From Ancylomarina longa (GTDB lineage: Bacteria; Bacteroidota; Bacteroidia; Bacteroidales; Marinifilaceae), in NCBI RefSeq assembly GCF_003996985.1, contig NZ_RJJX01000008.1, forward strand, positions 90,180 through 154,179: a stretch of 64,000 nucleotides of DNA. Reading direction: 5' to 3'. A program made the position numbers and the translations under genes. Numbering within the stretch: the first letter of the stretch is position 1; every line of letters starts with the position of its first letter. Below, in pieces: positions 28,205-35,744 of this stretch. The notes below the pieces were generated by a model that worked only from the letters and a program-made list of their open reading frames with translations, ran no database searches and was not told the DNA's origin.

Positions 28205-28235
28205 TTTGCACATCTGAAATTTTTACATACTTTTG
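28205..28235 (+). promoter_or_regulatory. Promoter of the tRNA-Ser/tRNA-Pro cluster
   Basis: TTTG at 28205-28208, a 19-base spacer, then TACTTTTG at 28228-28235: an exact match to the Bacteroidota promoter pattern TTTG-N19-TAnnTTTG. Expected start of transcription is near 28242, just before the tRNA-Ser 5' end at 28251. Confidence 0.6.
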
Positions 28236-28250
28236 CTACCGCTAACAAAA

Positions 28251-28340
<90 letters not shown>

Positions 28341-28347
28341 AAATTTT

Positions 28348-28422
28348 CGGGGTGTAGCGTAGCCCGGTTATCGCGCCTGCTTTGGGAGCAGGAGGTCGCA
28401 GGTTCGAATCCTGCCACCCCGA
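28348..28422 (+). tRNA. tRNA-Pro (anticodon UGG), copy 1
   Basis: Acceptor CGGGGTG / CACCCCG, discriminator A, anticodon TGG within CCTGC-TTTGGGA-GCAGG, T-loop GTTCGAATC. 75 nt, CCA not encoded. Starts 8 bp after tRNA-Ser. Confidence 0.96.
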
Positions 28423-28433
28423 CGAAAATTGCC

Positions 28434-28460
28434 GAGGAGTTTCAAAACTTCTCTTTTTTT
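28434..28460 (+). terminator. Terminator after tRNA-Pro copy 1
   Basis: GAGGAGTTT / AAACTTCTC-type stem (one G-U pair) followed by seven T. It is part of the duplicated unit. Confidence 0.65.
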
Positions 28461-28488
28461 ATCTTATTGAAGTACCGAAATTAGTTTT

Positions 28489-28563
28489 CGGGGTGTAGCG
28501 TAGCCCGGTTATCGCGCCTGCTTTGGGAGCAGGAGGTCGCAGGTTCGAATCCTGCCACCCCGA
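28489..28563 (+). tRNA. tRNA-Pro (anticodon UGG), copy 2
   Basis: Sequence identical to copy 1 over the 75 nt I compared. It begins 141 bp after the start of copy 1, with the intergenic spacer duplicated too. Confidence 0.96.
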
Positions 28564-28574
28564 CGAAAATTGCC

Positions 28575-28602
28575 GAGGAGTTTTAAAACTTCTCTTTTTT
28601 TA
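28575..28602 (+). terminator. Terminator after tRNA-Pro copy 2
   Basis: GAGGAGTTTT / AAAACTTCTC stem followed by a T run, nearly identical to the one after copy 1. The loop base change (C to T) lengthens the stem. Confidence 0.65.
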
Positions 28603-28628
28603 TCTTATTGAAGTACCGAAATTATTTT

Positions 28629-28703
28629 CGGGGTGTAGCGTAGCCCGGTCATCGCGCCTGCTTTGGGAGCAGGAGGTCGCAGGTTCGAATCCTGCCACCC
28701 CGA
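28629..28703 (+). tRNA. tRNA-Pro (anticodon UGG), copy 3
   Basis: Same tRNA as copies 1 and 2 except for one base in the D-arm region (CCCGGTC instead of CCCGGTT). Starts 140 bp after copy 2. Confidence 0.95.
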
Positions 28704-28708
28704 CTAAA

Positions 28709-28737
28709 AAGAGAAGTCAATTTGGCTTCTCTTTTTG
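28709..28737 (+). terminator. Final terminator of the tRNA cluster
   Basis: AGAGAAG / CTTCTCT stem with a T run. Related in sequence to the two internal terminators but with a different loop. Confidence 0.75.
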
Positions 28738-28805
28738 TATTTTACGACCTACCAATATTTTCATTTAATTGTGGCCATTGAAATAGGGGATGAATGTGCA
28801 TTTTT

Positions 28806-28813
28806 TACCTTTG
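28806..28813 (+). promoter_or_regulatory. Putative -7 element of the serine dehydratase gene
   Basis: TACCTTTG fits TAnnTTTG. A TTG at 28778-28780 is 25 bases upstream, longer than usual. Transcription from here would start near 28820, after the upstream in-frame ATG at 28790, which supports ATG 28901 as the start. Confidence 0.35.
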
Positions 28814-28900
28814 CCGAAGAAGGTGATTGTTAGTTTAAATTCTTTAATTCGGTGTATCAATTGCCTGGCAACAAACACAACACAAACACAATTAACCACA

Positions 28901-30106
28901 ATGGAGTCAATAAAAGAAATTTATAGAATTGGTTATGGTCCTTCAAGTAGCCACACAATGGGACCAAGAAAGGCTGCGGAGATATTTTTAAAACGAAATG
29001 CTTCTGCAGCGCATTACGAGGTTGTTTTATTTGGTAGTCTTGCAGCAACAGGTAGAGGTCACTTGACCGGGGTTGCAGTAGAAGAAGTATTTCAAAATCG
29101 AGAATTAGATTTGATCTGGAAGCCTGAAATTTTCTTAAAAAAACATCCCAATGCACTTCAATTAAAAGCTTTTGACTCTCACGGAGAATTATTAGACGAT
29201 TGGACTGCTTACAGTATTGGTGGGGGTGCTATTATTGATGATGATACAAATCAGGATTATAAACAAGTCTATGATTTAACCACAATGGATAATATTTTGG
29301 AGTGGTGTAAAGAGAATGACAAGCAATTGTGGGAATATGTAGAGGTAAGAGAGGGCAAGGAAATTTGGGAATTTCTTGAGGAAGTTTGGGATGTGATGAA
29401 ATCAGCAATTCATAGTGGAATGAAAATGGAAGGTGAATTGCCAGGAGGATTAAAATTGGCACGAAAAGCGCATATGCACCAATTAAAAGCTATGAGTTAT
29501 AAAGGACCAATGCGTAAACGAGCGATGTTATATGCTTATGCTCTCGCTGTTTCAGAAGAAAATGCAGGAGGAGGGAAAATTGTAACAGCTCCAACCTGTG
29601 GTTCTTGTGGTGTTTTACCCGCTATTTTATTTTATCACAAAAAAATTTATAAGTTCAGTAAAAAAGATATCCTTAAAGGATTGGCAACAGCCGGATTAAT
29701 TGGGAATTTGGTAAAGAAGAATGCATCAATATCCGGTGCAGAAGTGGGATGTCAAGGAGAAATTGGGACTGCATGTGCGATGGCTTCAGGGGCAGCAACT
29801 CAAATTCATGGAGGAAGTATTTACCAAGTGGAATATTCTGCTGAAATGGGATTAGAACATCACCTGGGGCTAACTTGTGATCCTGTATTAGGATTGGTTC
29901 AAATTCCGTGTATAGAGAGAAATGTATTTGCTGCGGCACGAGCTTTAAATCACAATACATTTGCTTTATTATCGGATGGACGCCATAGAATCAGTTTTGA
30001 TCAGGTAACAGAAACCATGATGAAAACGGGCTTGGATTTACCTAATTCTTATAAGGAAACTTCCATTGGAGGCTTGGCTTCACTTAAAGGATTTACTTAT
30101 AGGTAA
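28901..30106 (+). CDS. sdaA: L-serine ammonia-lyase, iron-sulfur dependent, single chain
   Basis: Deaminates L-serine to pyruvate with an oxygen-sensitive [4Fe-4S] cluster. From ATG 28901 the protein has 401 residues and begins MESIKEIYRIGYGPSSSHTM, the canonical family start; the open frame upstream to 28790 is rejected. The beta domain carries SSSHTMGPRKAAE, the alpha domain APTCGSCGVLPA, GCQGEIGTACAMASGAA and LTCDPVLGLVQIPCIERN with the cluster cysteines. The type with a fused beta and alpha domain is usual in Bacteroidota. Monocistronic. Confidence 0.94.
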   Translation: MESIKEIYRIGYGPSSSHTMGPRKAAEIFLKRNASAAHYEVVLFGSLAATGRGHLTGVAVEEVFQNRELDLIWKPEIFLKKHPNALQLKAFDSHGELLDDWTAYSIGGGAIIDDDTNQDYKQVYDLTTMDNILEWCKENDKQLWEYVEVREGKEIWEFLEEVWDVMKSAIHSGMKMEGELPGGLKLARKAHMHQLKAMSYKGPMRKRAMLYAYALAVSEENAGGGKIVTAPTCGSCGVLPAILFYHKKIYKFSKKDILKGLATAGLIGNLVKKNASISGAEVGCQGEIGTACAMASGAATQIHGGSIYQVEYSAEMGLEHHLGLTCDPVLGLVQIPCIERNVFAAARALNHNTFALLSDGRHRISFDQVTETMMKTGLDLPNSYKETSIGGLASLKGFTYR

Positions 30107-30341
30107 ATTTTGATAATCAACTGATGAATTCATGATCGATGGTGTATATGAAAATCACATTTTAGTTGTTTTAATTTATTTCATTATTTATCACTGAAAT
30201 TCTCGCTTAAGTGGCATGTATTGAAGGATTATTAATAATCAAAATGAGCTTTCTAATTTTCGAAGTTATTGGTGATTTATGAAATTCAATTCTCTGTGCA
30301 ATTAAATTTAACTCATTAATAAATATTTTACCCTAATAATT

Positions 30342-30365
30342 AAAATGTAATGTACATTACATTTT
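30342..30365. promoter_or_regulatory. 24-bp perfect palindrome, candidate operator
   Basis: AAAATGTAATGTACATTACATTTT is its own reverse complement and is centred 130 bp before the DoxX gene at 30484. The interval 30107-30483 holds no gene. The symmetric ATGTAAT half-sites look like a dimeric regulator site; it is too AT-rich and lacks the asymmetry of a terminator. The binding protein is unknown. Confidence 0.45.
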
Positions 30366-30483
30366 TAATGCTATTTAAAGTATATATTACCGACTCAATA
30401 ATAACTTAATCGAGATAAGTTGTATTTTTAAGATATGCAAATAATTTCCCATAAGTATTGTTGAATTAGTAAATTGTAAACAT

Positions 30484-30915
30484 ATGGAATGGAAGGCGAA
30501 ATTTCGAGTTTTGGATATGTTATTACGTATTGTAACGGCAGTAATTTTAATACAAACATTGCATTTTAAGTTCTCTGGACATCCTGAAGCGATTCATATA
30601 TTTTCGACTATTGGGATGGAGCCCTGGGGAAGATATGGAGTGGGAGCAATAGAATTAATTGCTGGAATTTTATTCTTCATTCCTCGGTTATGGAAACTAG
30701 CAGCCATAATCACTTTTGGTTTGATGATAGTTGCCATTTGGTTTCATTTATTTACACCTTTGGGAATTGTGATAAAATATGATGGCATTTCAGATAAAGG
30801 ACAGTTGTTTGGAATGGCCTTAACTGCTTTGATATTTTGTATGTATCTTCTATATCGTGCAAATATTCCAAAAACATATCGCGAATTAAGATCAAAATAT
30901 AAAACTCTAGATTAG
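30484..30915 (+). CDS. DoxX-family membrane protein
   Basis: Four-helix membrane protein of 143 residues. Features of the DoxX family: first helix with TAVILIQTLHFKFSGHPEA, then the GRYGVGAIELIAGILFF motif, IWFHLFTPLGIV and a last helix LFGMALTALIFCMYLLY. Family members are linked to thiol or redox stress in other bacteria; the function is not defined. It is 2 bp from the next gene, so the pair forms an operon downstream of the palindrome at 30342. Confidence 0.8.
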   Translation: MEWKAKFRVLDMLLRIVTAVILIQTLHFKFSGHPEAIHIFSTIGMEPWGRYGVGAIELIAGILFFIPRLWKLAAIITFGLMIVAIWFHLFTPLGIVIKYDGISDKGQLFGMALTALIFCMYLLYRANIPKTYRELRSKYKTLD

Positions 30916-30917
30916 AA

Positions 30918-31439
30918 ATGCATAGTAAGTTAAGCTATAAAGAGAAGTGTGCCTGCGAACGCAGTGATTTTTGCACTTTTGTATATCAGTCTGAAGGATT
31001 TAATGATGTAAATAAAAAATATTTGGTTCAGGCTATCGTTGGGGATCGTATATCTGGTTTGTTATACGTGAGCGGTACACTAACAGGGTGGAGTTTTGTT
31101 GCAGGGATTATTGATTCTGTTCTATTTCCAGGTGTTTTTATATATGCGTTGCTTCATGGAGTTGTTGACTATAAGGTGTTGATGCCACCAGTTCTATTCT
31201 TAAGCCTAAATTTAATCGCAAAAATTGGATACATCTCCTATAATCTGCTTAGCAAGGTTAAGTTTTATGATATCTTAATTTCCTCTTTACCGTATGCAGG
31301 ATCCGCTTATTTGTTGAAGAAGTTTATTGTAAATGATAAGGTTTTATCTAAAGCTATTTACAGTTATCTGAAAATCAAGAAAAAGAAAATTCAATATGAA
31401 ATTTTAAGGTTTTTCCATCTAATTAGTGAATCAAATTAA
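30918..31439 (+). CDS. Membrane protein of unknown function, in operon with DoxX
   Basis: 173 residues, no family recognised. The N-terminus has a cysteine group (CACERSDFCTF) that could hold a metal or a disulfide. Three or so hydrophobic segments follow: about 50-85, 92-112 and 120-138. The C-terminus is very basic (KIKKKKIQ). It starts 2 bp after the DoxX stop; a role with DoxX is inferred from this spacing alone. Confidence 0.7.
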   Translation: MHSKLSYKEKCACERSDFCTFVYQSEGFNDVNKKYLVQAIVGDRISGLLYVSGTLTGWSFVAGIIDSVLFPGVFIYALLHGVVDYKVLMPPVLFLSLNLIAKIGYISYNLLSKVKFYDILISSLPYAGSAYLLKKFIVNDKVLSKAIYSYLKIKKKKIQYEILRFFHLISESN

Positions 31440-31686
31440 TCTTGTAAATAATTTCTGTACACAGGATTGATAGTGGTGATATCCCTATTGAAGAGACATT
31501 CTGTATTGCAAGAAAATGTATTATCCCTAAAATAAAGGAATTCATTACAATTTTCGAATTTTATTTTCTCTAGATTTGGATGAGTTAATACAATTTTGTG
31601 AGTTGTATATTATCACTTTTCATTAATTTAAAAGATTCATCCAAATTTTGAATTATAGAGATTTAGGATGATATAAAAAAAACAGA

Positions 31687-32211
31687 ATGAATAAAATACT
31701 TATACTAATAGGATTGTTTATGGGGATTTATTTTACGGGGATGTCTCAAACATCAGATTCCCGAGGATATATTGTTAAGGCTGGTCAAATGGCACCAAAT
31801 TTTACAGTTGCATTAACAGATGGTAAAAAAGTAGAACTTTCTCAATTTAGGGGAAAAGTTGTGATGCTACAATTCACCGCTAGTTGGTGTGGAGTTTGTC
31901 GTAAGGAAATGCCTCATATCGAATCTGAAATTTGGAAAGAACATAAAGGAAAGGATTTCATTTTGATTGGTTTAGATCGTGACGAACCTTTAAACAAAGC
32001 AGAAAGTCTTATTGCAGCCACTAAAATTACATATCCTTTGGGATTGGATGAAGGTGCAAATATTTATACAAAATATGCTGATAAGGAGAGTGGAGTCACC
32101 TGTAATGTAATCATTGATCGAGAGGGTAAAATTATTTTCTTAACCAGGTTATTTAATCCTGAGGAGTTTGGGGCAATGAAAAAAGTTATAGAAGAAGAAT
32201 TGGCGAAATAG
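31687..32211 (+). CDS. TlpA/ResA-like thiol-disulfide oxidoreductase
   Basis: Exported thioredoxin-fold protein of 174 residues. Signal peptide at 1-20 (IGLFMGIYFTGMSQ). AhpC/TSA-type fold with QMAPNFTVALTDGKKVELSQFRG, then the redox motif WCGVC with C68 and C71, and IGLDRDEP. The cis-Pro region is replaced by SGVTCNVIIDREGKI. Expected to reduce or oxidise periplasmic disulfides. Monocistronic; the following 690 bp hold only a hairpin and a micro-ORF. Confidence 0.86.
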   Translation: MNKILILIGLFMGIYFTGMSQTSDSRGYIVKAGQMAPNFTVALTDGKKVELSQFRGKVVMLQFTASWCGVCRKEMPHIESEIWKEHKGKDFILIGLDRDEPLNKAESLIAATKITYPLGLDEGANIYTKYADKESGVTCNVIIDREGKIIFLTRLFNPEEFGAMKKVIEEELAK

Positions 32212-32324
32212 TTTAATACTACGTCTTCTATTGTTATTTATTTTTACGGAGCAGAAATTAACTAAATAGCTAATGGAGCATTGATAATATAATAGGTAAT
32301 ATTGAAATAAAATAGTAGAAAAAA

Positions 32325-32347
32325 GTGGGCGGTGACTAGCCGCCCAA
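32325..32347 (+). other. GC-rich hairpin in a long AT-rich intergenic region
   Basis: GGGCGG (32327-32332) and CCGCCC (32340-32345) form a 6-bp GC stem with a 7-base loop; AGT and ACT just outside can extend it. No T run follows, so it does not look like a terminator. It lies upstream of a 17-residue open frame. Confidence 0.4.
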
Positions 32348-32367
32348 ACTACTACTTAAATTTACTT

Positions 32368-32421
32368 ATGAAAAAGAACTTTCAATCACCCTATGTATTA
32401 AAAGTATCTATTCAGAAATAA
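32368..32421 (+). CDS. Possible 17-residue leader peptide or decayed small gene
   Basis: ATG at 32368 encodes MKKNFQSPYVLKVSIQK before a TAA stop. The pattern MKKxFxxPxV resembles short Bacteroidota peptides of the MKKKYxxPxVEVVEL sort, here truncated. It follows the GC hairpin by 22 bp. The remaining sequence up to the TetR-like gene at 32898 shows nothing I can name. Only weakly supported. Confidence 0.2.
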   Translation: MKKNFQSPYVLKVSIQK

Positions 32422-32897
32422 AGTTACTACTTGTTTTTATTATAGAGGAATACTCTCCTTTATTTTTTATGAAACAACGATTTTAATTAATGAAACCTCT
32501 ATTATCAATGAATAATTATTTCTTTTCTACGCGGAAGGCTTTCCTGTTTTTTCATCAATTTTGTTTCATCTCCGATCGTTATAAAATAAAAAATAGATAG
32601 ATATAGTATATTTTTATAGGATGGATTATCCATTTTAATCTTTAATTTATTCATTTTTCTATATGTTCTGTCTACGTTTTACCCCTAATTAGTGGTGTTA
32701 TTTTAAGGAGTAATTGAATGATGAATATATCCCATTAAATTTTTCTCGATCTGATGTGTTCTTTTTCGAAGATATTTAAATAAGCTAAAAATATCGATGT
32801 TTACCTATTGCATTTAGAATTTAGCTAATTTTATAGCTATATTGATTTCGGTTGTTAGACTTGAAGTCAAACCTTAATAATTTTAGAATAAGAATTT

Positions 32898-33524
32898 ATG
32901 GATAAGGATTTTGTACAAATATTAGAGAAGGTAAGAACCTGTCTTTTTAAGAAAGGGGTGAAAGAATTTTCTTTTGAGAATCTTAAAGATTTTGGTATAT
33001 CAAAATCTGAAGTCTCGAAATATGTGAATTCTGAGGAGGAATTGGTGGAGAAACTTCTCGAATTTGAGAGAAAATCATTTGAATCAATATTTTTAGAGTA
33101 TAATTTCGAAGGTCAAAATGCTATTGATATTTTATTTATTGTAAGTCAGGAAATTAATTCCAGATTTGAGCGTGTTTCACCTTCTGTTACCATTGAGTTA
33201 GAACAGTATTTTCCTGAAATTTATAGTAAGCATATGGACGAAAGAATGTCTTTTATTTTTGATAAAATTCAGATTAATGTCCAAAAAGGAATGGCTCAGG
33301 GAATGTATCGCGATGATTTAAGTGAAGAAATGGTGGGTAGAATGTATCTGTCGAAATTAGAGGATATGCATAATCCGGAATTGTATCCTCCGGAAAGATT
33401 TAAATTTGGAACTATTTATGATACAATGATTGATGATTTTGTGAAGAGTATTGCTACCGAGGAGGGACTTAGGTATTATAGACAAAGGAAACAATTACTG
33501 GGAGTATTAAGTTTTGGAAGATAA
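32898..33524 (+). CDS. TetR/AcrR-like transcriptional regulator
   Basis: 208 residues. The N-terminal 50 residues form a helix-turn-helix of TetR type (FKKGVKEFSFENLKDFGISKSEVSKYVNSEEELVEKLL), and the rest is helical as in TetR ligand-binding domains, with SPSVTIELEQYFPEIYSKH and GMAQGMYRDDLSEEMVGRM. Identity as a TetR member is by pattern; the ligand is unknown. Its end overlaps the start of the dus gene by 11 bp, so the two are translationally coupled. Confidence 0.75.
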   Translation: MDKDFVQILEKVRTCLFKKGVKEFSFENLKDFGISKSEVSKYVNSEEELVEKLLEFERKSFESIFLEYNFEGQNAIDILFIVSQEINSRFERVSPSVTIELEQYFPEIYSKHMDERMSFIFDKIQINVQKGMAQGMYRDDLSEEMVGRMYLSKLEDMHNPELYPPERFKFGTIYDTMIDDFVKSIATEEGLRYYRQRKQLLGVLSFGR

Positions 33525-34470
33525 TATTAAAATTTCGTTAGCTCCAATACAGGGATATACCGACTGGATATATCGGCGAGCATTTCAAGAATATATTGGG
33601 GGTGTAGATGAATTCTATACTCCTTTTCTTGTATTGCAGAATGATGGAACGATTAGAAAATCTCACCAAAGAGAGGTTGAGCCATACATAGAAAAATCTA
33701 TAAATTTAGTTCCTCAATTTGTAGCAGGAACTATTTCTGAATTTAAATACTTTGAGGACTATTTTTCGGAATTAGGATATGTAAAAATGAATTGGAATTT
33801 AGGATGTCCTTATCCAATGATAACAAAAAGAGGAAGAGGTTCCGGGCTGTTACCTTATCCTGAAAAGATACGTGATTTGCTGGATAATGCTTATAGTTCG
33901 AAGTTAGCTTTGTCAATAAAGTTGAGATTAGGTTTAATCGATCCGAAAGAAATTTTTTCTGTTCTCGATGTCTTGAAGGATTTTAATTTGGATGATTTAA
34001 TTTTACATCCGCGAACAGCGAAGCAAATGTATAAAGGAGATATCGACAGAAATATTTATGAGCAGTGTGTGAATAGTTATAAGAAGGAAATTGCTTATAA
34101 TGGTGACATCGCTTTTGAGGATGATTATAAGGAGTTAATTCTCAGATTCCCGAATTTAAGCCATGTTATGATTGGTCGAGGAATTTTGAATGACTTGTAT
34201 TTACCAAAAAAAATAAAAGGTCTGGATATCCCTCCTGAAGAGGAGCGTAAACAAATTTTGAAGCAATTTCATCAGAAAGTTTTCACTGATAATTGTGGGC
34301 TTCTAAATGGCGAAGCTCAGGTATTGCATAAAATGAAACCATTTTGGGAACATTTTTCGAATCATTTTCAAATGGAACGGAAAGTTTATAAACTGATCAA
34401 GAAATCTGTAGGAATAAATAAGTACGAAAAGGCAGTGGATTTCGCTTTTCAACAAAATTTAAAAGATTAA
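33514..34470 (+). CDS. tRNA-dihydrouridine synthase (Dus family)
   Basis: FMN enzyme that reduces uridines in tRNA D-loops. Begins with SLAPIQGYTDWIYRRAF, catalytic C98 in NWNLGCPYP, then KRGRGSGLL, LSIKLRLGL, LILHPRTAKQMYKG and MIGRGILNDLYL, all in Dus order; 318 residues. The start is a TTG at 33514 (LEDNIKISLAP), because no ATG or GTG precedes the flavin-binding motif. The start lies inside the upstream TetR gene. Which D position it modifies cannot be told. Confidence 0.9.
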   Translation: MEDNIKISLAPIQGYTDWIYRRAFQEYIGGVDEFYTPFLVLQNDGTIRKSHQREVEPYIEKSINLVPQFVAGTISEFKYFEDYFSELGYVKMNWNLGCPYPMITKRGRGSGLLPYPEKIRDLLDNAYSSKLALSIKLRLGLIDPKEIFSVLDVLKDFNLDDLILHPRTAKQMYKGDIDRNIYEQCVNSYKKEIAYNGDIAFEDDYKELILRFPNLSHVMIGRGILNDLYLPKKIKGLDIPPEEERKQILKQFHQKVFTDNCGLLNGEAQVLHKMKPFWEHFSNHFQMERKVYKLIKKSVGINKYEKAVDFAFQQNLKD

Positions 34471-34552
34471 TAAATCTTCTGCTGTTCGTAATTAAGGATA
34501 AGGTTTCTACAGTAAAATAATAATTTTTAAAATTACATAATTAATTGAGTTA

Positions 34553-35221
34553 ATGGAATATACGCTTGAGCATACAGATCAATTTTTTCATGTGGGTTTT
34601 AATAAACCGGTTCGAATTTTGAGTTCAGCCATCTTAAATGGAGGAAGTCAGATTGCAAATCATTTTTTTAATTTTAAGGTTGATGAAAATTTTAATGGTG
34701 AAAAAAAAGTATTTGAAGCTCCTGATAAAACTTTGGCGAATTTTGCTGATTCTAAGGAGTGGAATGGGAAATGTGTTGGAATGATGACTGCTGCCTTGAT
34801 GAGTTCTTTTCAAAGAATTAGAATAGAGGAACAAGGTGTATGGATTGAAGTTCTGCTTACATCTGGTGTTTCAAATGCCCGGAGAGCTGGGGATTTGGCG
34901 GATTATCGATTAATGTATGAAGAGGCTCAAAAAGTGGGAACCATTAATATTCTGGTACTAACTAGTGCACATCTTACCGAAGCAGGTATGGTAGAGTGTA
35001 TTATGATGGTATCGGAAGCAAAGGCAGCATGCCTACAGGATTTGGATATTACAAGTCGCATTAGCAATAAAATAGCAACGGGAACAGGAACTGATTCAAC
35101 AGCTATTGTTTCCGGTAGCGGACCTAAAATAAATTATTGCGGTAAACATGTTTTGTTTGGAGAGATTCTAGCCAAGGCTGTTTATTTATCGCTAAGTAAA
35201 TCTTTATCATCCGAAAGTTGA
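34553..35221 (+). CDS. cbiZ: Adenosylcobinamide amidohydrolase CbiZ
   Basis: Removes the aminopropanol arm of adenosylcobinamide or cleaves the nucleotide loop of imported cobamides, giving adenosylcobyric acid for remodelling. 222 residues with the family motifs VGMMTAALMSSF, SGVSNARRAGD, NILVLTSAHLTEAGMV and TGTGTDSTAIVSG. It faces a P-loop ATPase gene whose 3' end lies within its own 3' end (40 bp overlap), and cobyric acid synthase follows beyond. The setting fits corrinoid salvage and remodelling. I see no cobalamin riboswitch upstream. Confidence 0.9.
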   Translation: MEYTLEHTDQFFHVGFNKPVRILSSAILNGGSQIANHFFNFKVDENFNGEKKVFEAPDKTLANFADSKEWNGKCVGMMTAALMSSFQRIRIEEQGVWIEVLLTSGVSNARRAGDLADYRLMYEEAQKVGTINILVLTSAHLTEAGMVECIMMVSEAKAACLQDLDITSRISNKIATGTGTDSTAIVSGSGPKINYCGKHVLFGEILAKAVYLSLSKSLSSES

Positions 35222-35742
35222 TCTATAATAAATTGCACTCTGCCTGGAATTGAAATTTTGGGCAATTCTATTACCTCAAATTGTAAATCGGTATAGGTTT
35301 CTTTTATAAACTTATAAATTTCATTAGCATCTTCGAATGATTCTGGTCTTTCTGTATCGTTGATGAAGATATCATTCCAAGGAGGAGCCAAAAAAACTAT
35401 ATTATTATAATCCTTACAGCTTCGATAATATTTTTGAGGAATCGTGAGTCCGCCTCTTTTCATATAGGCAATGATGTCTGGTAATCCTCTGTCAAAGAAA
35501 TAGTTTCGGTCATCATAACAGCCAGATAATTGTTTGAGCATTTTATTGTAACAAGCATCGGCAAAGGCTTCAAGATCTTGCCAGGGTAATTTGTTTCCCC
35601 CGATTTTATTTTGTTCCCGAATAATTATCCTTGATATTTCTTCAAATCCACAAAATCCTTCTTTTATCAAAGCATTTAATAAACTCGATTTTCCTGATCC
35701 CGGACCTCCGGTTATGATATATCTGTTGTTAAAAACCGTCAT
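35182..35742 (-). CDS. P-loop ATPase/kinase in a corrinoid locus (AAA_28-like)
   Basis: Soluble protein of 186 residues. Walker A GGPGSGKSSL at 12-21; the block FFDRGLPDIIAYMKRGG looks like a kinase acceptor region, and FLAPPWNDIFINDTERPESF fits the AAA_28/NadR-kinase-like fold. The protein family has no firm activity. It starts 2 bp after the cobyric acid synthase stop, so the two are one operon, and its end overlaps cbiZ. A role in the kinase or adenylation steps of corrinoid salvage is a reasonable hypothesis from position only. Confidence 0.78.
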   Translation of the reverse strand: MTVFNNRYIITGGPGSGKSSLLNALIKEGFCGFEEISRIIIREQNKIGGNKLPWQDLEAFADACYNKMLKQLSGCYDDRNYFFDRGLPDIIAYMKRGGLTIPQKYYRSCKDYNNIVFLAPPWNDIFINDTERPESFEDANEIYKFIKETYTDLQFEVIELPKISIPGRVQFIIDQLSDDKDLLSDK

Positions 35743-35744
35743 GT

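Noticed and set aside
28523-28768. An open frame of 81 codons across tRNA-Pro copies 2 and 3
   Set aside because: It reads through two tRNA genes and their terminators; the frame is only open because the tandem tRNA units are repeated.
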